64,000 nucleotides of DNA from Planotetraspora kaengkrachanensis (lineage in GTDB: Bacteria; Actinomycetota; Actinomycetes; Streptosporangiales; Streptosporangiaceae), in assembly GCF_016862895.1 (NCBI RefSeq), contig NZ_BONV01000009.1, positions 1-64,000 of the forward strand, in the 5' to 3' direction. The number at the start of each line of letters is the position of its first letter. Position 1 is the first letter of the stretch. Shown here one piece after another: positions 43,069-53,100 of the stretch. Under the pieces are notes generated by a model. The model did no database searches. It was not told the DNA's origin and saw only the letters and a list, made by a program, of their open reading frames with translations. Position numbers and translations under genes: made by a program.

Positions 43069-43342
43069 CCTTGGCTCCTCCTGTCGATGATCCCCTGCGG
43101 TGATAATCGCAGAGTCTCAGGTATCACTGAAGTGGCGACCGCACCACGCGTCCACGACCGCGGCCCACGTGGGGATGCCCGAAAAGCGAAACGGCACGAT
43201 ACCGCGCCTACAACAGAACGAGCGCGTCATATATTCACTTATCGCCCAATATGGGAGACCTTCACCCTTGTGGGCGAGGTGTCACGTCGGCGCCATTCCG
43301 AGTACGCCTGGCGGACAGCGGCGGTAGGTGGAATACCACTCC

Positions 43343-44932
43343 GTGACCTCTCCAGCGAACGCCCCCGCCCTGTCCGCCCTCAACCGCCGCCGCTTCCTCG
43401 TCGGCATCAGCGCCGTCACCGGCCTGGCCGCCTTCAGCCAGGTACCGCTCGAGGGCACCGCCCTCGCCGCACCGCCCATCCGCGGCGGCGAGTATCCGTT
43501 CAAGCTCGGCATCGCCTCGGGGGACCCGACGCCTGACGGCGTGGTGCTCTGGACCCGGCTCGTACCCGATCTGTTCAGCCCGGACGGCGGCATGCCGAGC
43601 CGTCCGGTGCCGGTCGAATGGCAGGTCGCGCTGGACGAGCGCATGCGGAAGGTCGTCAGGCACGGCACGGTGTCGGCCCTCCCCGAGTTGGCGCACTCGG
43701 TGCACGTCGAGGTCGAGGGGCTCGAGCCCGGCCGGGAGTACCACTACCGCTTCCGCTACCGCAACGACGCGTCCGAGGTGGGCCGCACCCGGACGGCGCC
43801 GCACGAGCACAGCATGGGGTCCTTGAGCTTCGCGTTCGCCTCCTGCCAGGACTGGACGCACGGCTTCTACTCCGCCTACCGGAACATGGCCGAGGAGAAC
43901 CTGGATCTTGTGATCCACCTCGGCGACTACGTGTACGAGTACGGCGTCCCCGCCGACGGCGGCATGCGCAAGACGGCGATGCCGGACGTACTGCGCGAAG
44001 GTCCGCAGGACCTCGACAGATGGCGCATGCAGTACGCGCTGTACAAGTCCGACCCGGACCTGCAGCGCACCCATGCCCGCTTCCCCTGGCTGGTCACGTG
44101 GGACGACCACGAGTTCCAGAACGACTATGTCGGGGACTACGACGGCACGATCAGCACGTCCCGGGTGGCGGCGTACAAGGCGTGGTACGAGCACCAGCCC
44201 GTGCGCGGCCGCTCGCTCCCGCGCAGGGACGGCTCGCTCAAGCTCTACGGCAGGTCGAACTGGGGCCGCCTGGCACAGCTCGACCTGCTGGACACCCGGC
44301 AGTACCGCACCGCGCCCCCGTGCGGCTGGGGTGAGGCGCCGGCGTGTGACGCCGGCAACGATCCGGCGAAGGGCAGCATGCTCGGTGCGACACAGGAGAA
44401 GTGGCTGCTCAAGGGGCTGCACGAGTCGCAGGCCCGATGGAACGTCATCGCGACGAGCGTGATGATGGCGCGCCTGGACCACGACGGTCCGACCGGCGAC
44501 ATCATCTGGCATGACGCCTGGGACGGCTTCCCTGCTTCGCGGAAGGCCATCACCGACACGTTCGTCTCGGCCAAGGTGCGCAATCCGGTCATGGTCGCCG
44601 GCGACTGGCATTCGACGTTCGTCAACGACATCAAGAGCGACTTCGACCGGCCCGAGTCCCCCGTCGTGGCGACGGAGTTCGTCGGCACGTCCATTTCGAC
44701 CAACGGTGACGACGAGGTCTACGGGCCGTACTACGGGCCGATGATGAAGTGGAACCCGCACATCAAGTTCTTCGACGGCGACCGCCGCGGCTACGTGACC
44801 TGCGAGCTGAACGCTCATGAGTGGCGGACGGACCTGCGGATGGTCCCGACGGTCAGCCGGGCCGACGCGGCCGCGAAGACGTTCGCCTCGTTCGTCGTCG
44901 AGGACCGCCGGCCGGGGGCGGTCAGAATCTAG
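43343..44932 (+). CDS. phoD: secreted alkaline phosphatase D (PhoD family)
   Basis: A 529-residue Tat-exported phosphodiesterase/monoesterase of the PhoD family that frees phosphate from organic esters. The signal NRRRFLVGISAVTGLAAF opens the protein, then an N-terminal PhoD_N domain (about 45-150) and the metallophosphatase core with LAFASCQD-type, LGDYVYEYG, WDDHEFQNDY and VMVAGDWHSTFVNDI metal ligands. GTG 43343 follows AGGTGG at eleven bases; GTG 43328 is a second choice. Some phosphate starvation control is likely for the family, but no clear PHO box is visible. Confidence 0.95.
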   Translation: MTSPANAPALSALNRRRFLVGISAVTGLAAFSQVPLEGTALAAPPIRGGEYPFKLGIASGDPTPDGVVLWTRLVPDLFSPDGGMPSRPVPVEWQVALDERMRKVVRHGTVSALPELAHSVHVEVEGLEPGREYHYRFRYRNDASEVGRTRTAPHEHSMGSLSFAFASCQDWTHGFYSAYRNMAEENLDLVIHLGDYVYEYGVPADGGMRKTAMPDVLREGPQDLDRWRMQYALYKSDPDLQRTHARFPWLVTWDDHEFQNDYVGDYDGTISTSRVAAYKAWYEHQPVRGRSLPRRDGSLKLYGRSNWGRLAQLDLLDTRQYRTAPPCGWGEAPACDAGNDPAKGSMLGATQEKWLLKGLHESQARWNVIATSVMMARLDHDGPTGDIIWHDAWDGFPASRKAITDTFVSAKVRNPVMVAGDWHSTFVNDIKSDFDRPESPVVATEFVGTSISTNGDDEVYGPYYGPMMKWNPHIKFFDGDRRGYVTCELNAHEWRTDLRMVPTVSRADAAAKTFASFVVEDRRPGAVRI

Positions 44933-45066
44933 CGCCGGCGTCCGATCAGCGCCGGAGCACAGATCAGGACAAAGCCCTCCCAAAGGACTATGGCGAGATA
45001 AATGCAGGCCAGTGGCCCCGACTTCGTGACCCGAAGTGGCCACTGGCCGTCCACCGCCATGCTTTA

Positions 45067-46155
45067 GTGGCGCCAGGGGGTTCCGGTCGGACGACGCGGA
45101 AAGGGGCTCTGGCGCCACTGCAGACGTATTCGCAGAAACTTCTCTGGTCGCTGCCGTTCGCCGTCATGGCCGTGGTGGCGCTCATCGATCTGCTCAACGG
45201 TCCCCGCCTCGGCTTCCTGTCGCTGCTCACGCTGGGCCCGACGTTCGCCTCGGTTTCGGGAAGCGTACGCCGCACCGCCCTGATCGGAGCGATCGCGCTC
45301 GCGTTGTCGCTTCCCCTGGCCGCCTACAACCACGTGCTGGGCAGGACGCAGAACTACGTCACCCTCACCACGATCATCGCCATCACCGGGGCGAGCATGC
45401 TCGCGAGCCGCCTGCGCATCGAGCGCGAACGGGAACTCGCCAACGTCCGCCTCGTCGCCGAGGCCGCGCAGCGCGTGCTGCTCCGCCCGGTCCCCCGGCA
45501 GGCCGGGAACATGCGCGTCGCCCTCTCCTACACCTCGGCCGCGGCGGAGGCGCAGATCGGCGGCGACCTGTACGAGGTGGCCACCACACCGCAGGGTGTC
45601 CGGCTGCTGATCGGCGACGTCCAGGGCAAGGGGCTCGACGCGGTCGAGACGGCGGCCTGGGTGCTCGGCGCCTTCCGGGAGGCCGCCTACGACAAGGAGG
45701 AGTTACCCGACGTCGCCGAGCAGATGGAGACCAGCATCGTCCGTCATCTGTCCGGGGAGAAGTTCGTCACCGCCATTCTCGCCGAGGTCCGCCACGGCAC
45801 GATCTCCCTCATCAACTGGGGTCACCCCGCCCCTCTCGTCCTGCGCAGTGACGGCACGGTTCAGGTCGCGGAGCCTCCAGAGGAGGCCGTGCCGATCGGG
45901 CTGACGACGTTCGGGCACACCCGGCCCAAGCCGTACGAGATCCCGTTCGCCGACGGCGACCAGATCCTCTTCTACACCGACGGGGTGATCGAGGCCCGCG
46001 ACGGCGGCGGCGCGTTCTACCCGCTCGCGGACCGGACGGACCTCCTGCGGTCCGAGGATCCGCAGGCGGCCCTTGAGTGCCTGCGAGCCGATCTGCTGAA
46101 CCATGTCGGCGGCCCTCTGGAGGACGACGCGGCCATGCTGCTCCTGCGCCGATGA
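45067..46155 (+). CDS. membrane PP2C-type phosphatase (SpoIIE/RsbU domain)
   Basis: A serine phosphatase with an N-terminal membrane part (about three hydrophobic spans, LLWSLPFAVMAVVALIDLL and AALIGAIALALSLPLAAYN-like) and a C-terminal SpoIIE domain of about 230 residues starting SYTSAAAEAQIGGDLYEVATTP, then LLIGDVQGKGLDAVETAAWVLGAF, INWGHPAPLVLR and LFYTDGVIEARD. Such proteins usually dephosphorylate anti-anti-sigma factors. The start is uncertain: GTG 45067 is the best of several upstream candidates without a ribosome binding site. No anti-sigma gene is next to it. Confidence 0.85.
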   Translation: MAPGGSGRTTRKGALAPLQTYSQKLLWSLPFAVMAVVALIDLLNGPRLGFLSLLTLGPTFASVSGSVRRTALIGAIALALSLPLAAYNHVLGRTQNYVTLTTIIAITGASMLASRLRIERERELANVRLVAEAAQRVLLRPVPRQAGNMRVALSYTSAAAEAQIGGDLYEVATTPQGVRLLIGDVQGKGLDAVETAAWVLGAFREAAYDKEELPDVAEQMETSIVRHLSGEKFVTAILAEVRHGTISLINWGHPAPLVLRSDGTVQVAEPPEEAVPIGLTTFGHTRPKPYEIPFADGDQILFYTDGVIEARDGGGAFYPLADRTDLLRSEDPQAALECLRADLLNHVGGPLEDDAAMLLLRR

Positions 46156-46257
46156 CGACCCCATGGTTCATCTGACCCGGTGACCGCCTCCGCCGGACGC
46201 CGGCCGAGCATGGTCACCAGGGAGACGACCGCGTAGCGGTCCTGGACCTGCACCGGC

Positions 46258-47337
46258 TCACAGCGCGAGGCCGAGGTCGGCGAGGAAGCGGGCCAGTCCG
46301 ACTCGCCTGCGGAAGAGCTCACGCGTCCGCGGCGTGACCGGGTCGCCCAGCCGTTCCACGGGGATGGCGGTGAAGGCGCTGCGGAGCACCATGGTGGTGA
46401 CGTGGCCGGCCGCCAGGTGGTCGTCCGCCATGCCACCGTCCGCGAGGCCGTGTGCGTAGCCGGTCTGGATCGCCCGGTGGATGGCGGGCAGTTCGCCGGG
46501 CTCGATCGCGCCCTGGTGGGCGAGGCCGACGAGCAGTTGCCCGAGGTCGAACCCGATGGGGACGGGCGTCTGCCAGCCCCAGTCGATGGCGACGAACTCG
46601 CCGGGAGCGTCGGCGGGCACGAGCAGGTTCTCCGGGCTCGCGTCACCGTGCGCCATGGTGTGCGGCAGGCGGTCGGCCGCGGCGAGCAGCTCGGGGATCC
46701 GGTGGCCCAGGAGGTCGAGGTCCATCCGCAGCAGGCCGTCTCCGTACGGTGCGACGAGCGGATGCCGCCAGAGCGAAGGCTCGCGCAGCGCGGGCAGCGC
46801 ACCCTGGACGACCCTGTTCCGCACGAACATCCGGAAGCCTGGCGCGGGGCCGGGACCGTCGGCGGGCCGCATTGCGGCCAGCCTGCCCAGCGCCCTGGCC
46901 GCCGCCGTGTAGCGGGTCAGATCCCATTCGCCGGGTGCGATCCGGACGTCCTCCATCCACAGGTCGAGCCGGTCGTCGCCCAGGTCGTCGACGAAGTACA
47001 GGCGCGGCAGCCGCAGGCCCTCGGGGAGCGGCAGGCCGGATTCGTAGACGTCGGCCTCCACCCGCCAGGGGAACTCGGCGACGAACGTCGCCCGGTAGGC
47101 CTCGGGGACCAGCGCGATGTCCGGCCAGTGCCGGGCCGCGTGGATGGACTTCACGAAGAACGACCAGCGCAGACCGCGGGTCGCCGTCCCCGACACCCGG
47201 CGCAGGGCTCCCGTGGAGGGCGTGCCGGAGACGTGGTCGATGACCTCGACGTGGACGGATTCGACCTCGGCGGCCTTGTCGTCGAGACAGGTGCGCACCA
47301 GATCGGTCAGGTCGACATTCGGCGAGAGCACGTTCAT
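46258..47337 (-). CDS. aminoglycoside phosphotransferase family protein
   Basis: A 359-residue APH/choline-kinase-fold protein. The phosphate loop/Brenner motif HGDASPENLL, the metal-binding IDWGW and a FDLGQLLVGL segment are present. The N-terminal lobe has KSIHAARHW as the likely ATP lysine region. Members phosphorylate small molecules, sometimes antibiotics; genuine resistance is not shown and this looks like the broad unassigned group. It is divergent from the LAL regulator gene, starts 73 bases apart. Confidence 0.85.
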   Translation of the reverse strand: MNVLSPNVDLTDLVRTCLDDKAAEVESVHVEVIDHVSGTPSTGALRRVSGTATRGLRWSFFVKSIHAARHWPDIALVPEAYRATFVAEFPWRVEADVYESGLPLPEGLRLPRLYFVDDLGDDRLDLWMEDVRIAPGEWDLTRYTAAARALGRLAAMRPADGPGPAPGFRMFVRNRVVQGALPALREPSLWRHPLVAPYGDGLLRMDLDLLGHRIPELLAAADRLPHTMAHGDASPENLLVPADAPGEFVAIDWGWQTPVPIGFDLGQLLVGLAHQGAIEPGELPAIHRAIQTGYAHGLADGGMADDHLAAGHVTTMVLRSAFTAIPVERLGDPVTPRTRELFRRRVGLARFLADLGLAL

Positions 47338-47410
47338 GTGTCGACTGTCGCCGCGTGAGCCGCGCTCCGCATGAGTACGGCCCTACTCAAGACCCGGCCC
47401 CCGGCTTACC

Positions 47411-50077
47411 ATGCTCGCTGTGCGAACCATCTGGCCGTTCGAGGGCCGGGCGGCCCAGCTCGCCGCGATCCGGTCGGCGCTGAACACCGGAGGCGCCGTT
47501 CTCGCCGGGCCGGCGGGCGTGGGGAAGAGCCGCCTGGCGGCCGAGGCCGTCATGGGTGAGGTGGGCGAGCCGGGCGGTCTCGTCCGGGTCCTCGCCACCG
47601 CCGCCGCATCCGGGATCCCCCTGGGCGCGATGGCGCACCTCCTGCCGCCGCACCCGCCCGAGGGCAACATGATCCGATGGGCGGCCGACGCCCTCCCCGG
47701 GAACGAGCCCCTGCTGCTGGTGGACGACGCCCACCTCCTCGACTCGGCCTCGGCCGCGCTGGTGCTGCACCTGGTGGTCGGCGGGCGAGCCCGGGTGCTC
47801 GCGACCGTACGCAGCGGTGAGCGGGCGCCCGACGCCGTGACGGCGCTCTGGAAGGACGACCTGCTCGCGCGGATCGAGCTCGGCCCGCTGGAGCTCGCGG
47901 AGGCGGGACGCGTCCTTTCCGGTGCGCTCGGCGGCGAAGTCGAGGGCCCCACGGTCCGGCGGTTGTGGCGGGCCGGCGGCGGCAACGTGCTGTTCCTGCG
48001 TGAACTCGTGCTCGCCGGCGAATCGAGCGGGGCGCTGGCCGAGCGGCACGGCGTGTGGCGCTGGCAGGGTGAGATCTCGATGACGACGCGGCTGCGCGAA
48101 CTGGTGGAGGGCCGCGTCGGCGACATCACCCCGGCCGAACGCGAGGCACTGGAATTCACCGCCTACGGCGAACCCCTCGCGGCCGGGCTGCTGGCCGGGC
48201 TCGCCCCGATGGAGACGGTGCGCGGGCTGGAGGACCGGCAACTGGTCACGGTGTCCCCCGAGGACCTGTCCGTACGGCTCGCGCACCCGCTCTACGGCGA
48301 GGTGATCCGGGCCGGATGCGGGGAGCTGCGCACCCGGGAGGTGCTGAGCCGCCTGGCCGACGCGGTCGAGGCGACCGGATCGGACAGCGGCGAGGACGTG
48401 CTGCGGGCCGCCGTCTGGCGGCTGGACAGTGCGACGGCGCACGATCCCGCGCCGCTCATGCGTGCCTGCCACAGCGCGAGGTCCCTCCGCGATCTCGAAC
48501 TGGCCGTCCGCCTCGGCCGCGCCGCGCTGGCGGCCGGAGGCGGAGTCGCGGCGGGCATCCTGCTGGCGAGCGTGCTCACCTACTCCGACAGGTACGACGA
48601 GACCGAGGCGGTGTTGCGCGGCCTCGCCGCCGAGCCGATGGGCGACATGACGCGCGTCGAGTTCGCGAGAGTGCACGCCCTCAACCTCCTGTGGGGGTAC
48701 GGCCGAGCGGAGGAGGCGTGCGAGGTGCTGGAGGCCGCGGCCGCGGCGATGACGGAGGCGGAGCCGCGCCAGGGCGCCCTGATCATCAGAACCTCGATCG
48801 AGCACCTCATGGGAGGGTTCTCCCAGACCAGGCAGGCGATCGAGCGGGTGCGCGAGATGGGACCGCCCAATGCGGCGGTGACCATCGGGCTCGCGGCGAT
48901 GGAGGCCGACGTCCTGCCCTACGAGGGCCGGGGCGCCCAGGCTCTGGCCCTCGTCGACGGGACCCTCGCGACGATCGGCGAGCTGCCGGAGCCGCTGCCC
49001 TCGATCACGATGGCCCTCGTCATGCCCGGCGCCGTCGCCGCGGTGATGACGGGGGATCTCGCGGCGGCCTGGCGGTACGCCGACATCGGATACCGGATCG
49101 GCGAGGACCACGGCGGCTGGAGCCGCGCGGTCGTCAGCGCCGGCGCCCTGCGGGCGCAGGTCTGCAGGCTCCGCGGGCGGCCTGCCGAGGCGATCCGGTG
49201 GTGCAGGCAGGGGCTGGGAGGGTTGCGGGGCCGGACCCTGCACGCCGGGCCGTGCCTGGCGGAGCTGGCGCACGCCTACGCGCTGACGGGTGACGTGGCG
49301 GCCGTCGAGGCGACCATGCGGCTCTCCGACGAGCTCGCCCTCAAGGTCGGCCACCATGTGGAGTTCGCCTTCCGGCTCGCCGAGCCGTGGGCGCTGGCCG
49401 CACGCGGCGACGTCGCGGGGGCGGTGGCGGCGGCGCACGGCACCGCCGAGGCGGCGCGCGACCTCCCCCCTTACGCTTTGTTCGCCCTGCACGATCTGGT
49501 CAGGCTGGGGGCGGCCGACCTCGTCTCCGATCGGCTCGACCGGTTGGCCGGCCGGATCGACGGCGCGCTGGCGCCGGTGTTCGCCCGCCACGCCCGGGCC
49601 ATGCGTGATCCCGGGAAACCCGTCGTACGGGAGCTGGACGCGGTCTCGGAGGCGTTCGAGCAGCTGGGCCTGCTGCTGCACGCGGCGGAGGCGTCCGCCC
49701 AGGCGGCGCGCGGATACCGGCTCTTGGGCCTGGTCAGGGCCGAACGCGTCGCCGAGACCCGGGCCTGGGCGCTCGCGGGGCGTTGCGACGGCGCCCGCAC
49801 TCCCGCGCTGGCCGGTCTGGCCGTCCCCGAGCTGACCGCCAGGCAGCGGGAGATCGCCCATCTGGCCGCGTCCGGTCTGAGCAACCGGGACATCGCCGAA
49901 CGGCTCACGCTCTCCATCCGGACCGTGGCCAACACCCTGGTCCACGTCTATGAGCGGATCGGCGTCAACCGGCGCGATGAGCTGGGCGCGATCCTCCGGG
50001 TCGTGGACCGCGGGAGCGGCCCGGATCCGTCGCCGACGCGCGGCCCGGTTCCCCGTCATCCGGGAGCGCCGTCCTGA
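47411..50077 (+). CDS. large ATP-binding LuxR-family regulator (LAL)
   Basis: An 888-residue regulator with an N-terminal STAND-type ATPase (Walker A GPAGVGKSRLA near 35-45, with LLLVDDAHLLD as Walker B), a long alpha-helical middle of TPR-like repeats and a C-terminal LuxR HTH (LTARQREIAHLAASGLSNRDIAERLTLS region, about 820-885). LAL proteins activate secondary metabolism, maltose or pathway genes in response to a ligand. The neighbouring GH gene is convergent, so its target is not evident. Alternative start is GTG 47420. Confidence 0.94.
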   Translation: MLAVRTIWPFEGRAAQLAAIRSALNTGGAVLAGPAGVGKSRLAAEAVMGEVGEPGGLVRVLATAAASGIPLGAMAHLLPPHPPEGNMIRWAADALPGNEPLLLVDDAHLLDSASAALVLHLVVGGRARVLATVRSGERAPDAVTALWKDDLLARIELGPLELAEAGRVLSGALGGEVEGPTVRRLWRAGGGNVLFLRELVLAGESSGALAERHGVWRWQGEISMTTRLRELVEGRVGDITPAEREALEFTAYGEPLAAGLLAGLAPMETVRGLEDRQLVTVSPEDLSVRLAHPLYGEVIRAGCGELRTREVLSRLADAVEATGSDSGEDVLRAAVWRLDSATAHDPAPLMRACHSARSLRDLELAVRLGRAALAAGGGVAAGILLASVLTYSDRYDETEAVLRGLAAEPMGDMTRVEFARVHALNLLWGYGRAEEACEVLEAAAAAMTEAEPRQGALIIRTSIEHLMGGFSQTRQAIERVREMGPPNAAVTIGLAAMEADVLPYEGRGAQALALVDGTLATIGELPEPLPSITMALVMPGAVAAVMTGDLAAAWRYADIGYRIGEDHGGWSRAVVSAGALRAQVCRLRGRPAEAIRWCRQGLGGLRGRTLHAGPCLAELAHAYALTGDVAAVEATMRLSDELALKVGHHVEFAFRLAEPWALAARGDVAGAVAAAHGTAEAARDLPPYALFALHDLVRLGAADLVSDRLDRLAGRIDGALAPVFARHARAMRDPGKPVVRELDAVSEAFEQLGLLLHAAEASAQAARGYRLLGLVRAERVAETRAWALAGRCDGARTPALAGLAVPELTARQREIAHLAASGLSNRDIAERLTLSIRTVANTLVHVYERIGVNRRDELGAILRVVDRGSGPDPSPTRGPVPRHPGAPS

Positions 50078-50108
50078 AAACGGCGGGAACGGCATCGGCC
50101 TGAAACGG

Positions 50109-50146
50109 CGGGGACGCCCGGCGGCCGCTGCCGCCGGGCGTCCCCG
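50109..50146. terminator. strong bidirectional stem-loop terminator
   Basis: A perfect 17-bp stem (CGGGGACGCCCGGCGGC and complement) with a 4-base loop between the convergent LAL and glycoside hydrolase genes. Confidence 0.85.
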
Positions 50147-50165
50147 TACTACTACTGCTGGTGTT

Positions 50166-53100
50166 CTACTGCGTGCCGCCCCCGACTGTGACCGCCACGG
50201 TGGCCGCCGCCGCGGGCGTGCGGGTCACGTCCTCGGCCGTCGCGGTCAGCGTGTGCGGCCCCTCGGCCAGCGCGACGGTCGAGGAGCAGGTCCACGTGCC
50301 GTCGTCCGACGCGGTGGCCGTGCAGACCGGTGCGCCTTCGGCGGTCACGGTCACCTTCGCGTCCGGCTCGCTCGTGCCCGAGACGGCCGGACCGGAGGTC
50401 ACGGTGGCGCCCGGCTCCGGAGAGGTGATCGTCACCGGCGGGGCGAAGCGGGTGACGTTGGCCACCCCGTTGCCGCTGATCTTCACGACGACGCTGTGCA
50501 CCGTCACCTGACCGCCGCCGTTGCGGAGCCGGAAGTCCGCGGCGGAGTGCTGCTTGCCGCCGAAGTAGGCGTCGGACGCGCTCACCGTCGCCGTCTTCCA
50601 GGTGTTGGTCCCGGTCAGCGGGATGCTCGACGTCGACTTGTACGGGTCGGAGCTGCCGTTGTCGTAGTGCACCGCGAACGAGCCGGTGCCCTGGTCGTAG
50701 TAGGAGACGGTGAACGTCGCCGAGTAGAACCCGGCGTGGGCGATCGTGTCGTCGATGTCGAAGTAGATGTTGCTCTGGGTGCTGGTGCGCGCGGTCAGGC
50801 CGTCGATCACCGAGGCGGTCGTCGGCCCGTCGAAGCCGCCCGAGGGCCGCTCGTCCTCGCTCATGCCGTACGCGTAGTTGGTCGGGCCGACGACCGAGCC
50901 GACCACGGCGGTGCCGGGCGGGAGGTCGGAGGCCTCGAAGGCGACGGCCGCCGAGGAGTCGCCGGCGAGCCCGGTGGTGTCGGCGACCGTCGCGGTGATG
51001 GTGTGCCGGGTCGCCGTCAGCCCGCCGCCCGGAGCGCAGCTCCACGCGCCGTTGCCGTCGGCCGTGCCGGTGCACAGCACGGTCTGCCCCTCGCGGACGG
51101 TCACGACGCCGTTCGGGATCGTCGTGCCCGCGATGGACGACGCGAGCTTGACCGTCTCACCGCCGCGCGGGGTGGTGATCGCCGGCGCGGGCGGGTACAC
51201 GCGCCTGTTCGGCACCCACGGCCCGGTGACGGTCACTCCCGTGCTGTGCACGGTGATCGGGTGGTCGGCGTGCAGTCGCAGGTCTGCGCCCGAGTTCTGC
51301 AGGCCGCCGAAGTAGGCGCCGGTGAAGGGCACCTCGGCGGTCTTCCAGGTCCCGCTGCCGGTCAGCGTGATGACGCCGGCGGCGTGGTAGCGGTCCTTGG
51401 CCCCCGCGTCCACCTGCACGGAGATGTCTCCGGTGCCCTCGTCGACGTAGGAAACCGTCACCTTGCCGTTGTACGCGCCGGTCGCGGCCACGTCGTCGCC
51501 GACGTCGAAGTACATGTCGCTGCCGTCGCTCCCCGTTCCCGTGGTGCGGGCCGTCAGGCCGCTCACCACGCCGGCCGTCGTGGTGGCGCCGGCCGAGCCG
51601 CTGTAGTCGACCTGGGTCAGGCCGTACGCGCGGTTGGTCGAACCGAGGACGGTGCCGACCGTGGCGGTGCCGGACTGGGCGGTCGCGTCGAGGCCGAGCT
51701 GCACCTTGCCCAGGTGCTTCGCCGCGGTCGCCGCAGTGCCGGTGACCTGCGCGTACGGAAGGTCGGTGGTGGGCGCGGAGACCTGCTGCACGAGGTACGA
51801 CTTGCCCGACTTAACCGGGACGTTCAGGATGTCCTGGCTGCCGGACGCCACCACCTTGCGGCCGTTCTTGCCGTCGACGACCTCGACCTGCTGCCCCGGC
51901 CACGGGTTCTTGACCCGCAGCGTGCCGGTGGCCCCGGCCTCGATCGCGGCGGTGACGAGGCGGCCGCCCTGCACCTGGACGTCGACCTTGCCCTTGTCCC
52001 GGATGTAGACGCTGCCGCTGACGTCCCAGTCGGACGGCCACGCGGGCGCGAAGCGGATGATGCCGTCGTAGTCCTGCGCGAGCGCCTCGTTGACCGCGGT
52101 CGCGACGCCGGACTCCTGCTCGATGTAGGGCTGGTATCCGACGGAGTTGCCGAGGTCGGCGAACCCGTTCGGGTACACCTGGTGCCCCTCGGTGATCGAG
52201 ATCAGGTTGTCGCGCACCTCGGCGGGGTTTTGCAGCCGCGCCGCGTGGATCGCGTCCATCGTCCAGTCGTTGCCGCCCTTGTTGGGCCGGTGGGCGTAGC
52301 TGCGCTGCTCGAGAGCGAACATGCCGGCGTCCTGGTCGCTCACCGTGTTCCACGGCCAGAGCGGCTCAAGCTCGATGTTCTCGCCGTTCCTGCGCGCCGC
52401 GGCGGGCTCGTAGGAGATGGCGATCATGTCGGTGCCGGTCGCGTCGGCGGCCTGCGTCTCGGCCGCGGTGTAGTGCGGGTTCAGCAGCTGCGTACGGGTG
52501 GCCTGGTCGGTCCGCGGGTACGGCGGGATCTGCGTCAGGGCCTTCCTGACCTGCTGGACCAGGCCGGCGTCGGCCTTCCTGTCGGTGCCGAGCTCCTTCG
52601 CGGCCTGCTCGATGATCGGGAAGAGTGTGAGGTCCGCGGCGATGTCGGTGGTCGGGTCGTTCACCGACCACTGGGTCTCGTGCGCGTTCGCGTTGGCGTG
52701 CAGCAGGCCGTCCTCGCCCACCTTCTGGTACGCCAGCAGGAACACGGCGGTGGACTTGATGAACGGCCAGTACTTCTTCAGCATCTTGCGGTCACCGGTG
52801 GCCTGGTACTGCTGCCACATGTACATGGCGACCTCGGGACCGCTGCTGATGTTCAGCGCGTTCCAGTTGGGCGCGCTCGCCTGGCTGCAGCTGCCGTTGC
52901 CGTTGATCTCGATGCCGTTGCCGTTGAAGCGCATGGTCTCCGACACGCAGGCGCCGGGCAGTCCGCCCATCGCGAGCTTGGTCCAGGCCTCGATGTCGGC
53001 CAGGTCGTCGGAGTACATGTCGAAGATCGGCGTGTTCAGGTCGTAGTTGCCCGAGCTCATGTTCGCCGCGATCTGCGTGCGCAGGTTCCACAGCCAGTAC